This document shows, piece after piece, positions 16,929 to 26,949 of a DNA stretch of 33,298 nt. The stretch covers positions 1 to 33,298 of the forward strand of contig NTJY01000010.1 in the NCBI GenBank assembly GCA_002457245.1. Reading direction: 5' to 3'. Position numbers and translations under genes: made by a program. The stretch comes from SAR92 bacterium MED-G29. GTDB lineage: Bacteria; Pseudomonadota; Gammaproteobacteria; Pseudomonadales; Porticoccaceae. Below the pieces are notes generated by a model that saw only the letters and a program-made list of their open reading frames with translations, did no database searches and was not told where the DNA came from. Within the stretch, counting starts at the first letter, position 1. Each line of letters starts with the position of its first letter.

Positions 16929-18800
16929 ATGGCCCTTTTACAAATTTCGGAACCCGGACAATCACCGTTACCCCATCAAAAGAAATACGCAATTGGGATC
17001 GATTTGGGTACTACCAATTCCCTGGTATCTATCGTCAGAAGTGGCATGGCCAAAACATTAGCTGATGAGCAAGGCCGACATCTTCTCCCTTCTGTTGTTC
17101 ATTATTGTAAAGAAGGGATGCGCACAGTGGGGTATGAGGCGGCCGCCAAGACCCTTTCTGATCCTCTAAACACATTATCGTCGGTAAAGCGTCTTTTAGG
17201 GCGAGGATCTGGAGAACTAAAGACACTGGGCAATGAAATGCCTTATGAGTTCGAGGTTGATGGTATTGGCATGGCTAAGATAAAAACTGCAGTTGGACTA
17301 GTAAGTCCCGTAGAGGCCTCAGCCGAAATTTTACGCTCACTAGTTAGTCGAGCAGAATCCAATACAGGTTCCTCGATTGATGGTGCAGTTATCACCGTCC
17401 CTGCATATTTTGACGAAGCTCAACGTCAAGCTACCAAAGATTGTGCAACACTTGCTGGAGTCAAGGTTCTTCGGCTTTTAAATGAGCCAACGGCTGCTGC
17501 TATCGCATATGGTCTTGAGAACTCAAATGAAGGAATTATCGTTGTTTTTGATTTAGGTGGGGGTACCTTTGATGTAAGTATTCTGAAACTGTCTAGGGGA
17601 GTTTTTGAAGTTCTAGCCACGGGAGGAGATTCTGCACTGGGTGGTGATGATTTTGATCATTCCATCGCCGAATGGTTGTATGGGCAGACAGGTTTGGATC
17701 GCTCATTAAGTCCGAAAGAGCAAAGACTTCTTTTGGAGACCTCTAAAGCAGCAAAGGAAGAACTTACCAAATCTGATCGAGTAGATATTGATGTACTCGA
17801 TTGGCATGGCACATTGACGATAGAAATTTTTAATGAAATGGTCCAGACTTTAGTTGATAAGACTATCCGCGCTTGCAGGCGTGCGTTAAGAGACGCGGAT
17901 ATTGCCAAAAACGAAATAAATAACGTAGTTCTGGTGGGAGGATCGACCAGAATGCCAATTATTAAAGAAAAAGTTGAGCAATTCTTTGGTCTTGAACCTA
18001 TGACTCGCTTGGATCCTGATCGAGTGGTTGCAATGGGAGCTGCACTGCAGGCTGACGTATTGATAGGAAATAAAACAGGCGATGATATGTTGCTTCTAGA
18101 CGTCATTCCTCTATCTCTGGGAATCGAAACAATGGGAGGTTTAGTTGAAAAAATTATTCATAGAAATACTACAATTCCTATTGCGAAGGCTCAAGAATTC
18201 ACAACATTCAAAGATGGACAAACTGCTATGTCTATACATGTGGTGCAGGGAGAAAGAGAGTTAGTGGATAACTGTCGCTCACTGGCTAAGTTTGAGTTGC
18301 GTGGCATTCCACCAATGGTTGCGGGCGCTGCAAAAATCTGTGTTACCTACCAGGTTGATGCCGATGGTCTACTTAATGTCTCTGCTAGAGAGTTGACGAG
18401 CAATATGGAGTCTCACATTGAAGTCAAGCCATCCTATGGATTAGCGGAAGGTGAAATTACTCAGATGTTACAAGATTCTTTGACCAGTGCTCGAGAGGAT
18501 ATGTTATCGAGAGCGCTCCGCGAGCAGCAAGTTGAGGCAGACAGAATGACTGAGGACTTGTTAGCAGCTCTTAACAAGGATGCTGAGGCGTTGTTAGATA
18601 AGAATGAAATTAGTTGTTTGCATGCTGCTATTGAAGAGTTAAACAAATTGCGTAAAGAGTCAACCGAGCATAGACTTCTCGCGCGCCAAATTGAAGCCGT
18701 AGGAAAACTGAGTGAGAATTTCGCGGCAAAGCGCATGAATGCTTCCATAAAGAAAGCGCTTAAAGGGAAGAGCTTAGATCAAATTGAAAATAATCAGTAG
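16929..18800 (+). CDS. hscA: Hsp70-type chaperone HscA
   Basis: Specialised Hsp70 that binds the LPPVK motif of IscU and drives cluster transfer with ATP. It is 623 residues. The nucleotide-binding domain shows [13 protein letters not shown] (about 21-33), the phosphate-2 motif [15 protein letters not shown] and the adenosine motif [13 protein letters not shown]. The substrate-binding domain starts near residue 390 with [15 protein letters not shown]. The N-terminal tail before the ATPase domain is typical of HscA rather than DnaK. It starts 3 bp after the hscB stop. Confidence 0.97.
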   Translation: MALLQISEPGQSPLPHQKKYAIGIDLGTTNSLVSIVRSGMAKTLADEQGRHLLPSVVHYCKEGMRTVGYEAAAKTLSDPLNTLSSVKRLLGRGSGELKTLGNEMPYEFEVDGIGMAKIKTAVGLVSPVEASAEILRSLVSRAESNTGSSIDGAVITVPAYFDEAQRQATKDCATLAGVKVLRLLNEPTAAAIAYGLENSNEGIIVVFDLGGGTFDVSILKLSRGVFEVLATGGDSALGGDDFDHSIAEWLYGQTGLDRSLSPKEQRLLLETSKAAKEELTKSDRVDIDVLDWHGTLTIEIFNEMVQTLVDKTIRACRRALRDADIAKNEINNVVLVGGSTRMPIIKEKVEQFFGLEPMTRLDPDRVVAMGAALQADVLIGNKTGDDMLLLDVIPLSLGIETMGGLVEKIIHRNTTIPIAKAQEFTTFKDGQTAMSIHVVQGERELVDNCRSLAKFELRGIPPMVAGAAKICVTYQVDADGLLNVSARELTSNMESHIEVKPSYGLAEGEITQMLQDSLTSAREDMLSRALREQQVEADRMTEDLLAALNKDAEALLDKNEISCLHAAIEELNKLRKESTEHRLLARQIEAVGKLSENFAAKRMNASIKKALKGKSLDQIENNQ

Positions 18801-18826
18801 TTAGTTTTTAGAGGAATTAATAAATA

Positions 18827-19165
18827 ATGGCTCGAATTACCTTTCTACCTCATAAAGAAATTTGTCCAGATGGTGCAGAAATAGAAGCGGAAAGAGGTGA
18901 ATCTGTTTGTGAGGCGGCTTTGCGCAATGGGATGGAAATTGAGCATGCATGTGAAATGTCCTGTGCTTGTACCACCTGTCACGTATACGTCCGAGAAGGC
19001 TTTGATTCTCTGCCCGAGGCAGATGATCTTGAAGAAGATTATCTTGACAAGGCCTGGGGTGTGGATCCTGATTCTAGATTGAGCTGCCAAGTCCGAGTAG
19101 AAAACGAGGATTTAGTTGTCGAAATTCCGATGTACACGATTAATATGGTGTCAGAAAGACATTAG
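18827..19165 (+). CDS. fdx: ISC-type [2Fe-2S] ferredoxin
   Basis: Adrenodoxin-like ferredoxin that supplies electrons to cluster assembly on IscU. It is 112 residues. The four ligands are Cys42, Cys48 and Cys51 in CEMSCACTTC and Cys87 in RLSCQVRV, at the E. coli positions. The acidic stretch EADDLEEDYLDKAWG lies between them, as in the family. It is preceded by an AGAGGAA ribosome site and followed 23 bp later by iscX. Confidence 0.97.
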   Translation: MARITFLPHKEICPDGAEIEAERGESVCEAALRNGMEIEHACEMSCACTTCHVYVREGFDSLPEADDLEEDYLDKAWGVDPDSRLSCQVRVENEDLVVEIPMYTINMVSERH

Positions 19166-19188
19166 ATGGCAAAAAGAGGAAGAGGCGA

Positions 19189-19386
19189 ATGCTTAAGTGG
19201 ACTGATGTTTATGATATAGCTTTGGAGTTGATTGAAAGTCACCCAGATACAGATCCGCAGTACGTTAACTTTGTTGATCTTCGAGATTGGGTGTTAGCCA
19301 TAGAAGATTTTTCAGATGATCCAGATCGTTGTGGAGAGAAAATCTTAGAAGCAATTCAGATGACTTGGATTGAAGAGTTAGATTAA
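19189..19386 (+). CDS. iscX: Small acidic ISC accessory protein IscX
   Basis: A 65-residue acidic protein that binds IscS and iron and modulates cluster assembly; it is the usual last gene of the isc operon. The family pattern is plain: KWTDVYDIALEL at the start, YVNFVDLRDWVLAIEDF in the middle and IQMTWIEEL at the end. An AGAGGAAGAGG ribosome site precedes the ATG. Behind it lie 131 bp with the ndk promoter region and no obvious terminator. Confidence 0.95.
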   Translation: MLKWTDVYDIALELIESHPDTDPQYVNFVDLRDWVLAIEDFSDDPDRCGEKILEAIQMTWIEELD

Positions 19387-19488
19387 AAGACCAGAGATTG
19401 CCCAAGGTATATAAGAAAAACCCGTTATAAAGCAGTTGTGGCTAGTAGTATTGATAGGTAAAATTCGCCAACTTTTCACCCTGAGCTA

Positions 19489-19494
19489 TATAAT
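19489..19494 (+). promoter_or_regulatory. Candidate -10 box for ndk
   Basis: A perfect TATAAT lies 23 bases before the ndk ATG. No good -35 is found at 16-18 bases spacing, so the promoter is either activator-dependent or weak. It would allow ndk to be transcribed apart from the isc operon. Confidence 0.4.
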
Positions 19495-19517
19495 TTAACT
19501 GACTTTGGAGATTTCTT

Positions 19518-19943
19518 ATGGCGTCTGAACGCACACTATCTATTATTAAACCCGATGCGGTGGCAAAAAATGTCGTCGGCCAAATACTGAGTCGCTTCGA
19601 GTCTGCTGGTCTGACTATTGTTGCATGCAAGATGCAACAGCTATCTCGTGAAGAGGCAGAAGGATTCTATGCAGAGCACTCCGAAAGAGGATTTTTCAAT
19701 GATTTAGTTGAATTCATGACATCTGGCCCTGTGTCTGTTCAGGTACTGGAAGGACAAAATGCGATAGTTATGAATCGAGACTTGATGGGTGCTACCAATC
19801 CTCAAGAGGCTGCCGCTGGAACAATTCGTGCAGATTTTGCCCAATCTATTGATGCTAATGCAGTGCATGGATCAGACTCTGCAATGTCAGCAGAGCGTGA
19901 AATTTCCTACTTTTTTACAGAAGCTGAGATTTGCTCGCGTTAA
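19518..19943 (+). CDS. ndk: Nucleoside diphosphate kinase
   Basis: Transfers the gamma phosphate from ATP to nucleoside diphosphates through a phosphohistidine, balancing NTP and dNTP pools in the cytoplasm. It is 141 residues. The N-terminal [12 protein letters not shown] and the active site NAVHGSDS with His117 are standard. A GGAG ribosome site precedes the ATG. It is followed by rlmN, as in most gammaproteobacteria. Confidence 0.98.
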   Translation: MASERTLSIIKPDAVAKNVVGQILSRFESAGLTIVACKMQQLSREEAEGFYAEHSERGFFNDLVEFMTSGPVSVQVLEGQNAIVMNRDLMGATNPQEAAAGTIRADFAQSIDANAVHGSDSAMSAEREISYFFTEAEICSR

Positions 19944-19965
19944 AAATTAAGTCGTGAGGGGTAAA

Positions 19966-21132
19966 ATGTCCCAAGCAGCAACTGAAGAAAAGCTTAAGCA
20001 ATCATCAGAGAAGGAGAAAGCAAACCTTCTTGGGCTCTCTGTGTCTCAATTGGGTGATTGGGTTGAGGCAATTGGAGAAAAACGTTTCAGAGCAACGCAA
20101 ATAATCAAATGGATTCATCAGATGGGTGAATGCCGATTTGATGAAATGAACAATTTGTCGAAAGATTTACGAGCAAAGCTGGAGGTGCTGGCTGAAGTCA
20201 AGTTGCCCGAAGTTGTGAGCTGTCAAGACTCTGTAGACGGGACGCGTAAGTGGTTAATTCGGGTTGATGGCGGAAGCTGTATTGAGATGGTGTTCATTCC
20301 TGAGCGTGATAGAGGGACTTTGTGTGTTTCGTCTCAGATTGGATGTGCGTTAGATTGCAGTTTTTGTGCGACAGGAAAGCAAGGATTTAATCGAGATCTT
20401 ACATCCGCAGAGATTATAGGCCAACTTTGGATAGCTGCTGATTCATTTGGTCAATTTGGCTCAAAAGCAAATCGTCGTGTCTCAAATGTAGTGATGATGG
20501 GCATGGGCGAGCCATTAATGAATTTTGATAATGTCGTCGATGCCATGAGTCTCATGCTAGAGGACAACGCCTACGGGCTGTCTAAGCGAAGAGTTACTCT
20601 AAGCACATCAGGTGTGGTACCAGAGTTAGATAAATTAGGAGATGTTAGCGAAGTCTCTTTAGCCATTTCTCTTCATGCGCCGAACGATGCTCTTCGCAAC
20701 GAGTTGGTCCCTATCAACAAGAAATACCCTCTTGCTAAATTCATAGAGAGTGCAAGAAACTATATTGAAAAAATGCCAGATAGTAAGCGCAAGGTCACTG
20801 TTGAATATACTTTAATGGATCAGGTGAATGATAGATCTGCCCATGCCCGCGAACTAGGAGTCTTACTCAAAGACTTGCCTTGTAAAATCAACCTAATTCC
20901 TTTTAATCCTTTCCCTGGATCAGGCTACAAAAGAGTAACTAATACAGCTCTGAACAGGTTCCGAGACATTCTTTCAGCGGAGGGTTACACTGTAACGGTG
21001 CGGACGACTCGTGGTGATGATATAGCCGCTGCATGTGGTCAACTAGCTGGAGAAGTTAATGATCGTACTAAGCGACAAGAACGTTATAAGAGGCGTTTAA
21101 ACGAAACCCAGCCTTTAAATATCATGGAATAA
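19966..21132 (+). CDS. rlmN: Dual-specificity rRNA/tRNA adenine C2-methyltransferase RlmN
   Basis: Radical-SAM enzyme that methylates A2503 of 23S rRNA and A37 of some tRNAs. The ATG at 19966 is preferred because GAGGGG sits 4 bases upstream; an in-frame GTG at 19954 would add four residues. This gives 388 residues. The [4Fe-4S] motif [12 protein letters not shown] has Cys127, Cys131 and Cys134. The methyl-carrying cysteine pair is expected at Cys120 (TLCVSSQ) and in [12 protein letters not shown] near the end. The stop is directly followed by the ispG ATG, with no pilF or rodZ between. Confidence 0.97.
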   Translation: MSQAATEEKLKQSSEKEKANLLGLSVSQLGDWVEAIGEKRFRATQIIKWIHQMGECRFDEMNNLSKDLRAKLEVLAEVKLPEVVSCQDSVDGTRKWLIRVDGGSCIEMVFIPERDRGTLCVSSQIGCALDCSFCATGKQGFNRDLTSAEIIGQLWIAADSFGQFGSKANRRVSNVVMMGMGEPLMNFDNVVDAMSLMLEDNAYGLSKRRVTLSTSGVVPELDKLGDVSEVSLAISLHAPNDALRNELVPINKKYPLAKFIESARNYIEKMPDSKRKVTVEYTLMDQVNDRSAHARELGVLLKDLPCKINLIPFNPFPGSGYKRVTNTALNRFRDILSAEGYTVTVRTTRGDDIAAACGQLAGEVNDRTKRQERYKRRLNETQPLNIME

Positions 21133-22308
21133 ATGTTTGTAAACTTAGTTCCGTTTTTAGACATATTAAGTGAGACCGTTTTGAGTTTTAGTGAGTCACC
21201 AATTGTGAGGCGAAAGTCCAAACAGATAATGGTTGGAAACGTACCTGTGGGTGGCGATGCCCCGATTTCAGTCCAAAGTATGACGAATACGCCCACCTCA
21301 GATATAGAAGCCACTGTTGCCCAAATTGAAAGCATTCAACAGGCGGGTGCAGATATTGTTAGAGTTTCTGTACCGTCTCTTGAGGAAGCAGAGGCATTTG
21401 GAGAGATTCGCAAGAGAGTTGACGTGCCTTTAGTGGCCGATATACATTTCGATCATAAAATTGCGCTCAGAGTCGCTGATTTGGGAGTCGACTGCCTTCG
21501 AATTAATCCAGGCAATATTAGCCGAGAGGATAGACTTAAAGAAGTTATCACAAAGGCAAAAGATTTAAACATCCCCATTCGTATAGGGGTAAATGCAGGA
21601 TCTTTGGGTAGAGACCTTTTGCGCAAGTACTCCGAACCCACGGCCGAGGCGATGGTCGAGTCAGCTATGCGTAATGTTGATAGACTAGACAAATACGATT
21701 TTCAAAATTTTAAAGTCAGTGTTAAGGCCTCTGAAATTTTTATGGCTCAAGCAGCCTATCGCGATCTAGCTACTCGTATTGAACAACCTCTACATTTAGG
21801 TATCACTGAAGCAGGAGGCCTTCGATCAGGAACTGTAAAGTCTGCCATAGGTCTCGGTGCACTGCTACTTGACGGAATTGGCGACACAGTAAGAATTTCG
21901 TTAGCAGCTGATCCTGCCGAGGAGGCTAGGGTAGCCTGGTCTATGCTCAGAAGTTTAAGGCTACGATCTAAAGGGATAAATTTTATAGCTTGTCCAAGCT
22001 GTTCTCGACAAAATTTTGATGTCATCTCAACAGTGAATGAATTAGAGGCGCGTTTGGAAGATATTAATGTGCCAATGGATGTATCAATTATAGGCTGTAT
22101 TGTGAATGGTCCAGGTGAAGCCAAAATTTCAGATTTCGGTTTGACAGGGGGAACACCATCAAATCTTGTGTATCTAGATGGTATGCCTGACCATAAAATT
22201 AGCCAAGAAAATTTGGTTGATCAACTCGAAAGTGAAATTCGAGCAAAAGCCGCGGCCAAGGAAGCTGAAATGGCAGTTATGGCCGAACAAATCATAGTAA
22301 AGGGTTGA
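21133..22308 (+). CDS. ispG: 4-hydroxy-3-methylbut-2-enyl diphosphate synthase IspG
   Basis: [4Fe-4S] enzyme of the MEP isoprenoid pathway that converts ME-cPP to HMBPP using reduced flavodoxin. It is 391 residues from this ATG. The cluster ligands are Cys287 and Cys290 in ACPSCSRQ, Cys322 in [11 protein letters not shown] and Glu329. The N-terminus is about 17 residues longer than in E. coli. A TTG at 21181 would give the family's usual start, but the ATG follows a GGA site and abuts the rlmN stop, so coupled translation is plausible. Its 3' end reaches the hisS ribosome site. Confidence 0.96.
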   Translation: MFVNLVPFLDILSETVLSFSESPIVRRKSKQIMVGNVPVGGDAPISVQSMTNTPTSDIEATVAQIESIQQAGADIVRVSVPSLEEAEAFGEIRKRVDVPLVADIHFDHKIALRVADLGVDCLRINPGNISREDRLKEVITKAKDLNIPIRIGVNAGSLGRDLLRKYSEPTAEAMVESAMRNVDRLDKYDFQNFKVSVKASEIFMAQAAYRDLATRIEQPLHLGITEAGGLRSGTVKSAIGLGALLLDGIGDTVRISLAADPAEEARVAWSMLRSLRLRSKGINFIACPSCSRQNFDVISTVNELEARLEDINVPMDVSIIGCIVNGPGEAKISDFGLTGGTPSNLVYLDGMPDHKISQENLVDQLESEIRAKAAAKEAEMAVMAEQIIVKG

Positions 22309-22310
22309 AA

Positions 22311-23597
22311 ATGTCTAGGCAATATAAAATCCAATCTCTGCGAGGTATGCATGACATTTTGCCGGACCAGTCCTCTACCTGGCAATATCTGGAGAACACA
22401 ATAGCGGATGTACTAGCACAATATAATTATCGACAAATAAGATTACCGATTGTGGAGCAAACAGAACTTTTTAAACGGTCTGTTGGAGAAGCAACTGACA
22501 TTGTCGAAAAAGAAATGTACTCCTTTGATGATCGAAATGGTGATCGAGTTAGTCTTCGACCTGAGGGCACAGCTGGATGTGTCCGAGCTAGTACACAGAA
22601 CGGTTTGCTGCATAACCAGACTCAAAGGCTATGGTACTCGGGTCCAATGTTTCGGCATGAGCGACCTCAAAAAGGCAGGCAAAGACAATTTCATCAGGTA
22701 GGCGTTGAAGCATTTGGTCTTTTGGGTCCAGATGTCGACGCAGAGTTATTGCTTCTTACCCTGAGGCTATGGAGAACACTTAAAATTGAGCATGCGGTCA
22801 AGTTACAAATAAATTCTTTGGGTTCTCCAAATGATCGGAAAAACTACCGTTTAGCATTGGTAGAATTTCTAGAGCAGCACAAAGATAAATTAGATGATGA
22901 TAGTCGACGCAGACTAGTCACAAATCCTATGAGGATTTTAGATAGCAAAAATACAGATGTGCAGGCTTTGTTGGATAAAGCTCCCAATCTTGCTGACTTT
23001 ATTGATGAGGATTCTAGAATTCACTTTAAGGGTTTATGTTCAATATTGGACTCGGCTGGTATTAACTATGAATTAAATCCGAGGCTGGTAAGGGGTCTAG
23101 ATTATTATTCTAAAACGGTTTTTGAGTGGATAACATCTCACCTAGGAACTCAGGGTACTATTTGCGCTGGAGGAAGGTATGATGGCCTAGTTGAGCAGTT
23201 GGGCGGACGGCCATGTCCAGGCGTTGGTTTTGCGATGGGTTTAGAAAGACTCGTTTTACTGCTTGAGGATTTAAAGGTTGTCCCAAATGATGCGATAGGG
23301 CTCGTAGATATCTACATAGTGGCAGTAGATTCCGCTAACACTCAAGCTATGATTTTGGCAGATGATCTCAGGACGGAGTATCCGTCAATGAGAATTGAAA
23401 GTCATTGCGGTGGTGGTAGTTTTAAGTCGCAAATGAAAAAAGCAGACAAAAGTGGTGCAACATTGGCGCTTGTTCTGGGTGAGGATGAGGTTGGATCGGG
23501 GACAGTTGGAATAAAGTATTTGAGGAAAAAGGATCCCCAGCAAACTATTACTCGGGATGACTTGGGTAATCTACTAGATAAATTTTTTAATGATTGA
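22311..23597 (+). CDS. hisS: Histidyl-tRNA synthetase
   Basis: Class II aminoacyl-tRNA synthetase charging tRNA-His. The ATG at 22311 follows AAAGGG with good spacing; an in-frame TTG at 22305 overlaps the ispG stop and is less likely. The product is 428 residues. Motif 2 is seen in [17 protein letters not shown]. The histidine-specific motifs [13 protein letters not shown] and [13 protein letters not shown] and the class II motif 3 [15 protein letters not shown] follow. The anticodon-binding domain occupies the last 95 or so residues. It is embedded between ispG and yfgM, as in E. coli. Confidence 0.97.
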   Translation: MSRQYKIQSLRGMHDILPDQSSTWQYLENTIADVLAQYNYRQIRLPIVEQTELFKRSVGEATDIVEKEMYSFDDRNGDRVSLRPEGTAGCVRASTQNGLLHNQTQRLWYSGPMFRHERPQKGRQRQFHQVGVEAFGLLGPDVDAELLLLTLRLWRTLKIEHAVKLQINSLGSPNDRKNYRLALVEFLEQHKDKLDDDSRRRLVTNPMRILDSKNTDVQALLDKAPNLADFIDEDSRIHFKGLCSILDSAGINYELNPRLVRGLDYYSKTVFEWITSHLGTQGTICAGGRYDGLVEQLGGRPCPGVGFAMGLERLVLLLEDLKVVPNDAIGLVDIYIVAVDSANTQAMILADDLRTEYPSMRIESHCGGGSFKSQMKKADKSGATLALVLGEDEVGSGTVGIKYLRKKDPQQTITRDDLGNLLDKFFND

Positions 23598-23606
23598 GGC
23601 TTGATT

Positions 23607-24341
23607 GTGGCAGAAGAACGTACTGATGAAGAACAAATTGAAGCGCTGAAGGCTTGGTGGGACGAGAACGGATTTAGAACCGGCTTAGCGATTATTCTTC
23701 TTTTAGGGGCCTATTTTGGCTGGCAGACTTGGGAGGGAAAATTAGCATCTGAGTCTGAAATTGCATCTAAGATATGGCAAGAGACGATGGATATTTTGGC
23801 CACCGAGGATTCAGGCAGAACATTAGGGTTAGATCAAAAAATTGCAGTCAATGAGAAAGCAGATCAGTTAAAACTTGAGTTCAGTGGAACAGCATACGCT
23901 CATTTCGCGGCTGCAATGAAAGCTAAACTAGCCGTCGAGAAGGGAGACTTGGAATTGGCGGCTGAAGAGCTCCAATGGTCTTTGGATAACGGAGCCGAGA
24001 AAGCTACAGAAATTATCATACGACTTAGGCTTGCGAGGGTCGAGTCCGCTAGAGGTAATACAGAGCTTGCTCTGGAGATGATTCAGGGCGTTGATAGCGG
24101 TGCACACAAGTCCGCTTACGAGGAGGCCAAGGGTGATTTCTACATGCAGTTGGGAGATTCAGAGTCTGCCTTTACGGCTTATGAGGCAGCGGTCATGTCA
24201 AATGAATCAACAACTCCTGCATCAAGGAATATTCTTGAGCTTAAAATAGGCCAAGTGCGCCCAGTGAAGAATAGTGCGGAGGTTGATGGAGTAAATGAAT
24301 TGGCTGGGGACGATGATGCTATGAGTGAGGACATTAGATGA
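23607..24341 (+). CDS. yfgM: YfgM-like membrane-anchored TPR chaperone
   Basis: Ancillary SecYEG-associated chaperone; in E. coli it works with PpiD on periplasmic folding. The GTG at 23607 is preferred because GAGG lies 8 bases upstream; a TTG at 23601 would be too close. The product is 244 residues. A short acidic N-terminus is followed by a membrane segment at about 28-44 (GLAIILLLGAYFGW), then TPR-like helices (LELAAEELQWSLDNGAEK, then GDSESAFTAYEAAVMS) facing the periplasm. It overlaps bamB by 4 bp as ATGA, so the two are coupled. Confidence 0.93.
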   Translation: MAEERTDEEQIEALKAWWDENGFRTGLAIILLLGAYFGWQTWEGKLASESEIASKIWQETMDILATEDSGRTLGLDQKIAVNEKADQLKLEFSGTAYAHFAAAMKAKLAVEKGDLELAAEELQWSLDNGAEKATEIIIRLRLARVESARGNTELALEMIQGVDSGAHKSAYEEAKGDFYMQLGDSESAFTAYEAAVMSNESTTPASRNILELKIGQVRPVKNSAEVDGVNELAGDDDAMSEDIR

Positions 24342-25483
24342 AAAAACTAAGTCTTCTGTTCGCCGTTTTAATAATGTCTGGCTGCAGTCTGTTTGGTGCT
24401 GATGAGGACGACGCTGCCATCACTCCGGCTGAGCTTGTGGATTTTTCTCCTGAGGTTACTCTAAAGAGAACTTGGTCGACCAGTGTCGGGTCGGGTAATA
24501 AAAACTATCTAATTACATTGCGCCCTGCAGGAGGTGGAGACGTTGTATTCGCCGCGGATTACAGTGGAGTTATAACTGCGCTAGATGTGAAAGACGGAAG
24601 TAAGATCTGGGATGTAGATCTCGATACCGCATTGACCGGTGGTGTGGGCTATGGTTTTGGTATGGTTATGGTAGGAACAATAGATGGCATTGTTCACGCA
24701 TTGGATTCGGAAGATGGCTCCTCAATTTGGACTCAGCAAGTTAGCTCCGAGGTGCTTTCGAGCCCAAAAACTAACGGACAAATTGTCGTTGTTCATAGCA
24801 TTGATAATCAGATGGTAGCGTTGAGTGCTGAGGATGGAGAGGAGGTCTGGCGACATAACGGGGATGCGCCGATTCTGAGTGTTCGAGGAACTAGCGAGTC
24901 TATAGTTACTTCAAATATGGTTATATCGGGCTTTGATTCGGGAAAGTTGATTTCATTCAATGCGGGTAATGGGTCTATCAACTGGGAGACGAGACTTGCT
25001 TTACCAAAGGGAAAGACCGAACTTGAGAGAATGGTTGATATTGATGGAGAGCCAATTTTAGTAGGAGATGTGGTGTATGCCGCAAGTTATCAGGGAAGGA
25101 TTAGTGCAGTTTCGCGGGGTACTGGAAGAAATTTGTGGTCGCAGGATGCCTCTTCGCATAATGCTCCGGCACATAACGATGGGCAAATTTATATATCAGG
25201 TGCTGAAGACTCCGTCGAGGCCTATGCATCCGGCAGTGGTCAGTTGAACTGGAGTAATGACCAGTTATTTCTTCGGCGATTAACCGGGCCAGCAGTTCTT
25301 GGAAGTAACATTGCAGTTGCCGATTCGGAGGGATTTTTACATTTACTTGATTCCTCTGATGGGCACTTTGTTGGTCGAGTAAAAGTGCATGGCAGTGGAG
25401 TAAGTTCTCCTCTTCTTTCACTTAACGATCAATTGATAATCCAAGCAAATAATGGCTCGTTATCAGCTTATAAAATTCAGTAG
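24338..25483 (+). CDS. bamB: Outer-membrane assembly lipoprotein BamB
   Basis: Periplasmic lipoprotein of the BAM complex that scaffolds BamA during beta-barrel insertion. It is 381 residues. The signal ends in lipobox MSGC, giving lipidated Cys18. An eight-bladed beta propeller follows, with repeated PQQ-like DG(S/E)..W units such as DVKDGSKIWDVDLD, SEDGSSIWTQQVS, SAEDGEEVWRHNGD and GNGSINWETRL. The start overlaps the yfgM stop. A strong terminator lies 24 bp after its stop, so this is the end of the ispG-hisS-yfgM-bamB run. Confidence 0.96.
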   Translation: MKKLSLLFAVLIMSGCSLFGADEDDAAITPAELVDFSPEVTLKRTWSTSVGSGNKNYLITLRPAGGGDVVFAADYSGVITALDVKDGSKIWDVDLDTALTGGVGYGFGMVMVGTIDGIVHALDSEDGSSIWTQQVSSEVLSSPKTNGQIVVVHSIDNQMVALSAEDGEEVWRHNGDAPILSVRGTSESIVTSNMVISGFDSGKLISFNAGNGSINWETRLALPKGKTELERMVDIDGEPILVGDVVYAASYQGRISAVSRGTGRNLWSQDASSHNAPAHNDGQIYISGAEDSVEAYASGSGQLNWSNDQLFLRRLTGPAVLGSNIAVADSEGFLHLLDSSDGHFVGRVKVHGSGVSSPLLSLNDQLIIQANNGSLSAYKIQ

Positions 25484-25506
25484 GGCAAAAATTCCTTATT
25501 TAAAGT

Positions 25507-25540
25507 AAAATGCCGCACGACAAATCTGCGGCATTTTTTG
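25507..25540 (+). terminator. Strong intrinsic terminator after bamB
   Basis: A perfect 11-bp stem (AAAATGCCGCA at 25507-25517 with TGCGGCATTTT at 25527-25537), a 9-base loop and a run of T residues broken by one G (25534-25544). It ends the bamB transcript. It is odd in ending exactly at the ATG of der, leaving no room for a separate ribosome site. Confidence 0.9.
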
Positions 25541-25544
25541 TTTT

Positions 25545-26936
25545 ATGATTCCCGTAATAGCCCTAGTGGGCCGTCCAAATGTAGGAAAATCTACACTCTT
25601 TAATCGACTGACAAGAAGTCGAGATGCGCTGGTGGCCAATTACTCTGGCCTCACAAGAGACCGAAAATATGGCGATGGAGAAATGTTTGATCGTCGTTTT
25701 ATGGTTATTGATACCGGTGGAATTAGCGGCGAAGAGGAGGGTATTGATGCTGAAATGGCAGATCAATCTTTGTTGGCAATGGACGAAGCTGATATCGTAC
25801 TTTTTATCGTTGACTGCCGCTCTGGTGTGACTTCAGCGGATTATATGATTGCAGAAAAGCTGCGCCGCAAGAACCGGAAAGTGTATTTAGTTGCAAATAA
25901 AATTGACGGTCTAGATCCTGCCGCTGCTCTCGCAGATTTCTATCAAATGGGATTTTCAGGTATGTTTCCCACCACGGCAACACATGGACGAGGAGTTCGG
26001 TCCATGATGGAGGAGGTCCTCTTACCATATCCAGAGTACGTTGAACCTGAGGATGATGATTCAAAAGGTATAAAGATTGGGGTTGTTGGTCGACCTAATG
26101 TCGGCAAATCAACCCTCGTTAACCGATTGCTAGGCGAGGATAGGGTTGTTGTTTATGATGAGCCTGGAACCACCAGGGATAGCGTATACATTGAATACGA
26201 AAGACGTGGGCAAAATTATACTTTGATCGATACAGCAGGAATTCGAAAACGTAAAAACGTTAAACTTGCCATTGAAAAATTCTCTATTGTTAAAACTTTA
26301 CAAGCTATTGATGATGCTAATGTTGTTATTTTAATGGTTGATGCTCATGAGGGATTAGTAGACCAAGACCTTCATTTAATGGGTTCCGTTATCGATGCTG
26401 GACGAGGTCTGGTGATTGGGATCAATAAATGGGATGGACTAGATCCGGATAAACGAGAGCATATCAAAGGAGAGATAAAACGAAGACTGCAGTTTGCTGA
26501 CTTTGCTGATGTACACTTTATTTCAGCTCTGCATGGCACAGGAGTAGGAAATTTATATGACTCAATTGAGTTAGCTTATCGCGCGGCGACTGATGCTTTG
26601 AGTGCTTCGAGACTCACCAAGGTGCTAGAGGGAGCGGTTGAAGAGCACCAGCCGCCCATGGTCCATGGTCGTCGAGTAAAGCTTAGATTTGCTCATGCCG
26701 GTGGACGAAATCCGCCAGTGATCATTATTCATGGAAATCAAACAGACTCGGTACCCGCCCAATACACTCGATATCTTGAGAAAATTTTTAGAAGGGAACT
26801 AGGCCTTCAAGGCACTCCAGTGAAGGTTGAGTATCGGACTGGAGATAATCCATATAAGAATAAAGCGGCTTCGCCTAACGACCGCAGACCGGCGAGACGG
26901 AAAAAAATTGTTAAGTACAGTAAACGGAACGACTAG
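25545..26936 (+). CDS. der: Ribosome-assembly GTPase Der (EngA)
   Basis: Essential tandem GTPase needed for 50S subunit maturation. It is 463 residues. The first G domain has GRPNVGKS at 8-15, DTGG and NKID. The second has GRPNVGKS near residue 183, DTAG and NKWD. The C-terminal KH-like domain and the basic tail ([17 protein letters not shown]) contact rRNA. The ATG matches the family start exactly ([12 protein letters not shown]). It has no Shine-Dalgarno, since the 11 bases before it are the terminator T-tract. It converges on xseA. Confidence 0.96.
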   Translation: MIPVIALVGRPNVGKSTLFNRLTRSRDALVANYSGLTRDRKYGDGEMFDRRFMVIDTGGISGEEEGIDAEMADQSLLAMDEADIVLFIVDCRSGVTSADYMIAEKLRRKNRKVYLVANKIDGLDPAAALADFYQMGFSGMFPTTATHGRGVRSMMEEVLLPYPEYVEPEDDDSKGIKIGVVGRPNVGKSTLVNRLLGEDRVVVYDEPGTTRDSVYIEYERRGQNYTLIDTAGIRKRKNVKLAIEKFSIVKTLQAIDDANVVILMVDAHEGLVDQDLHLMGSVIDAGRGLVIGINKWDGLDPDKREHIKGEIKRRLQFADFADVHFISALHGTGVGNLYDSIELAYRAATDALSASRLTKVLEGAVEEHQPPMVHGRRVKLRFAHAGGRNPPVIIIHGNQTDSVPAQYTRYLEKIFRRELGLQGTPVKVEYRTGDNPYKNKAASPNDRRPARRKKIVKYSKRND

Positions 26937-26949
26937 AGTTTAATCATCT

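Noticed and set aside
17657-18106. Minus-strand open frame of 149 codons inside hscA
   Set aside because: It is a shadow of the conserved Hsp70 ATPase domain with no recognisable product.
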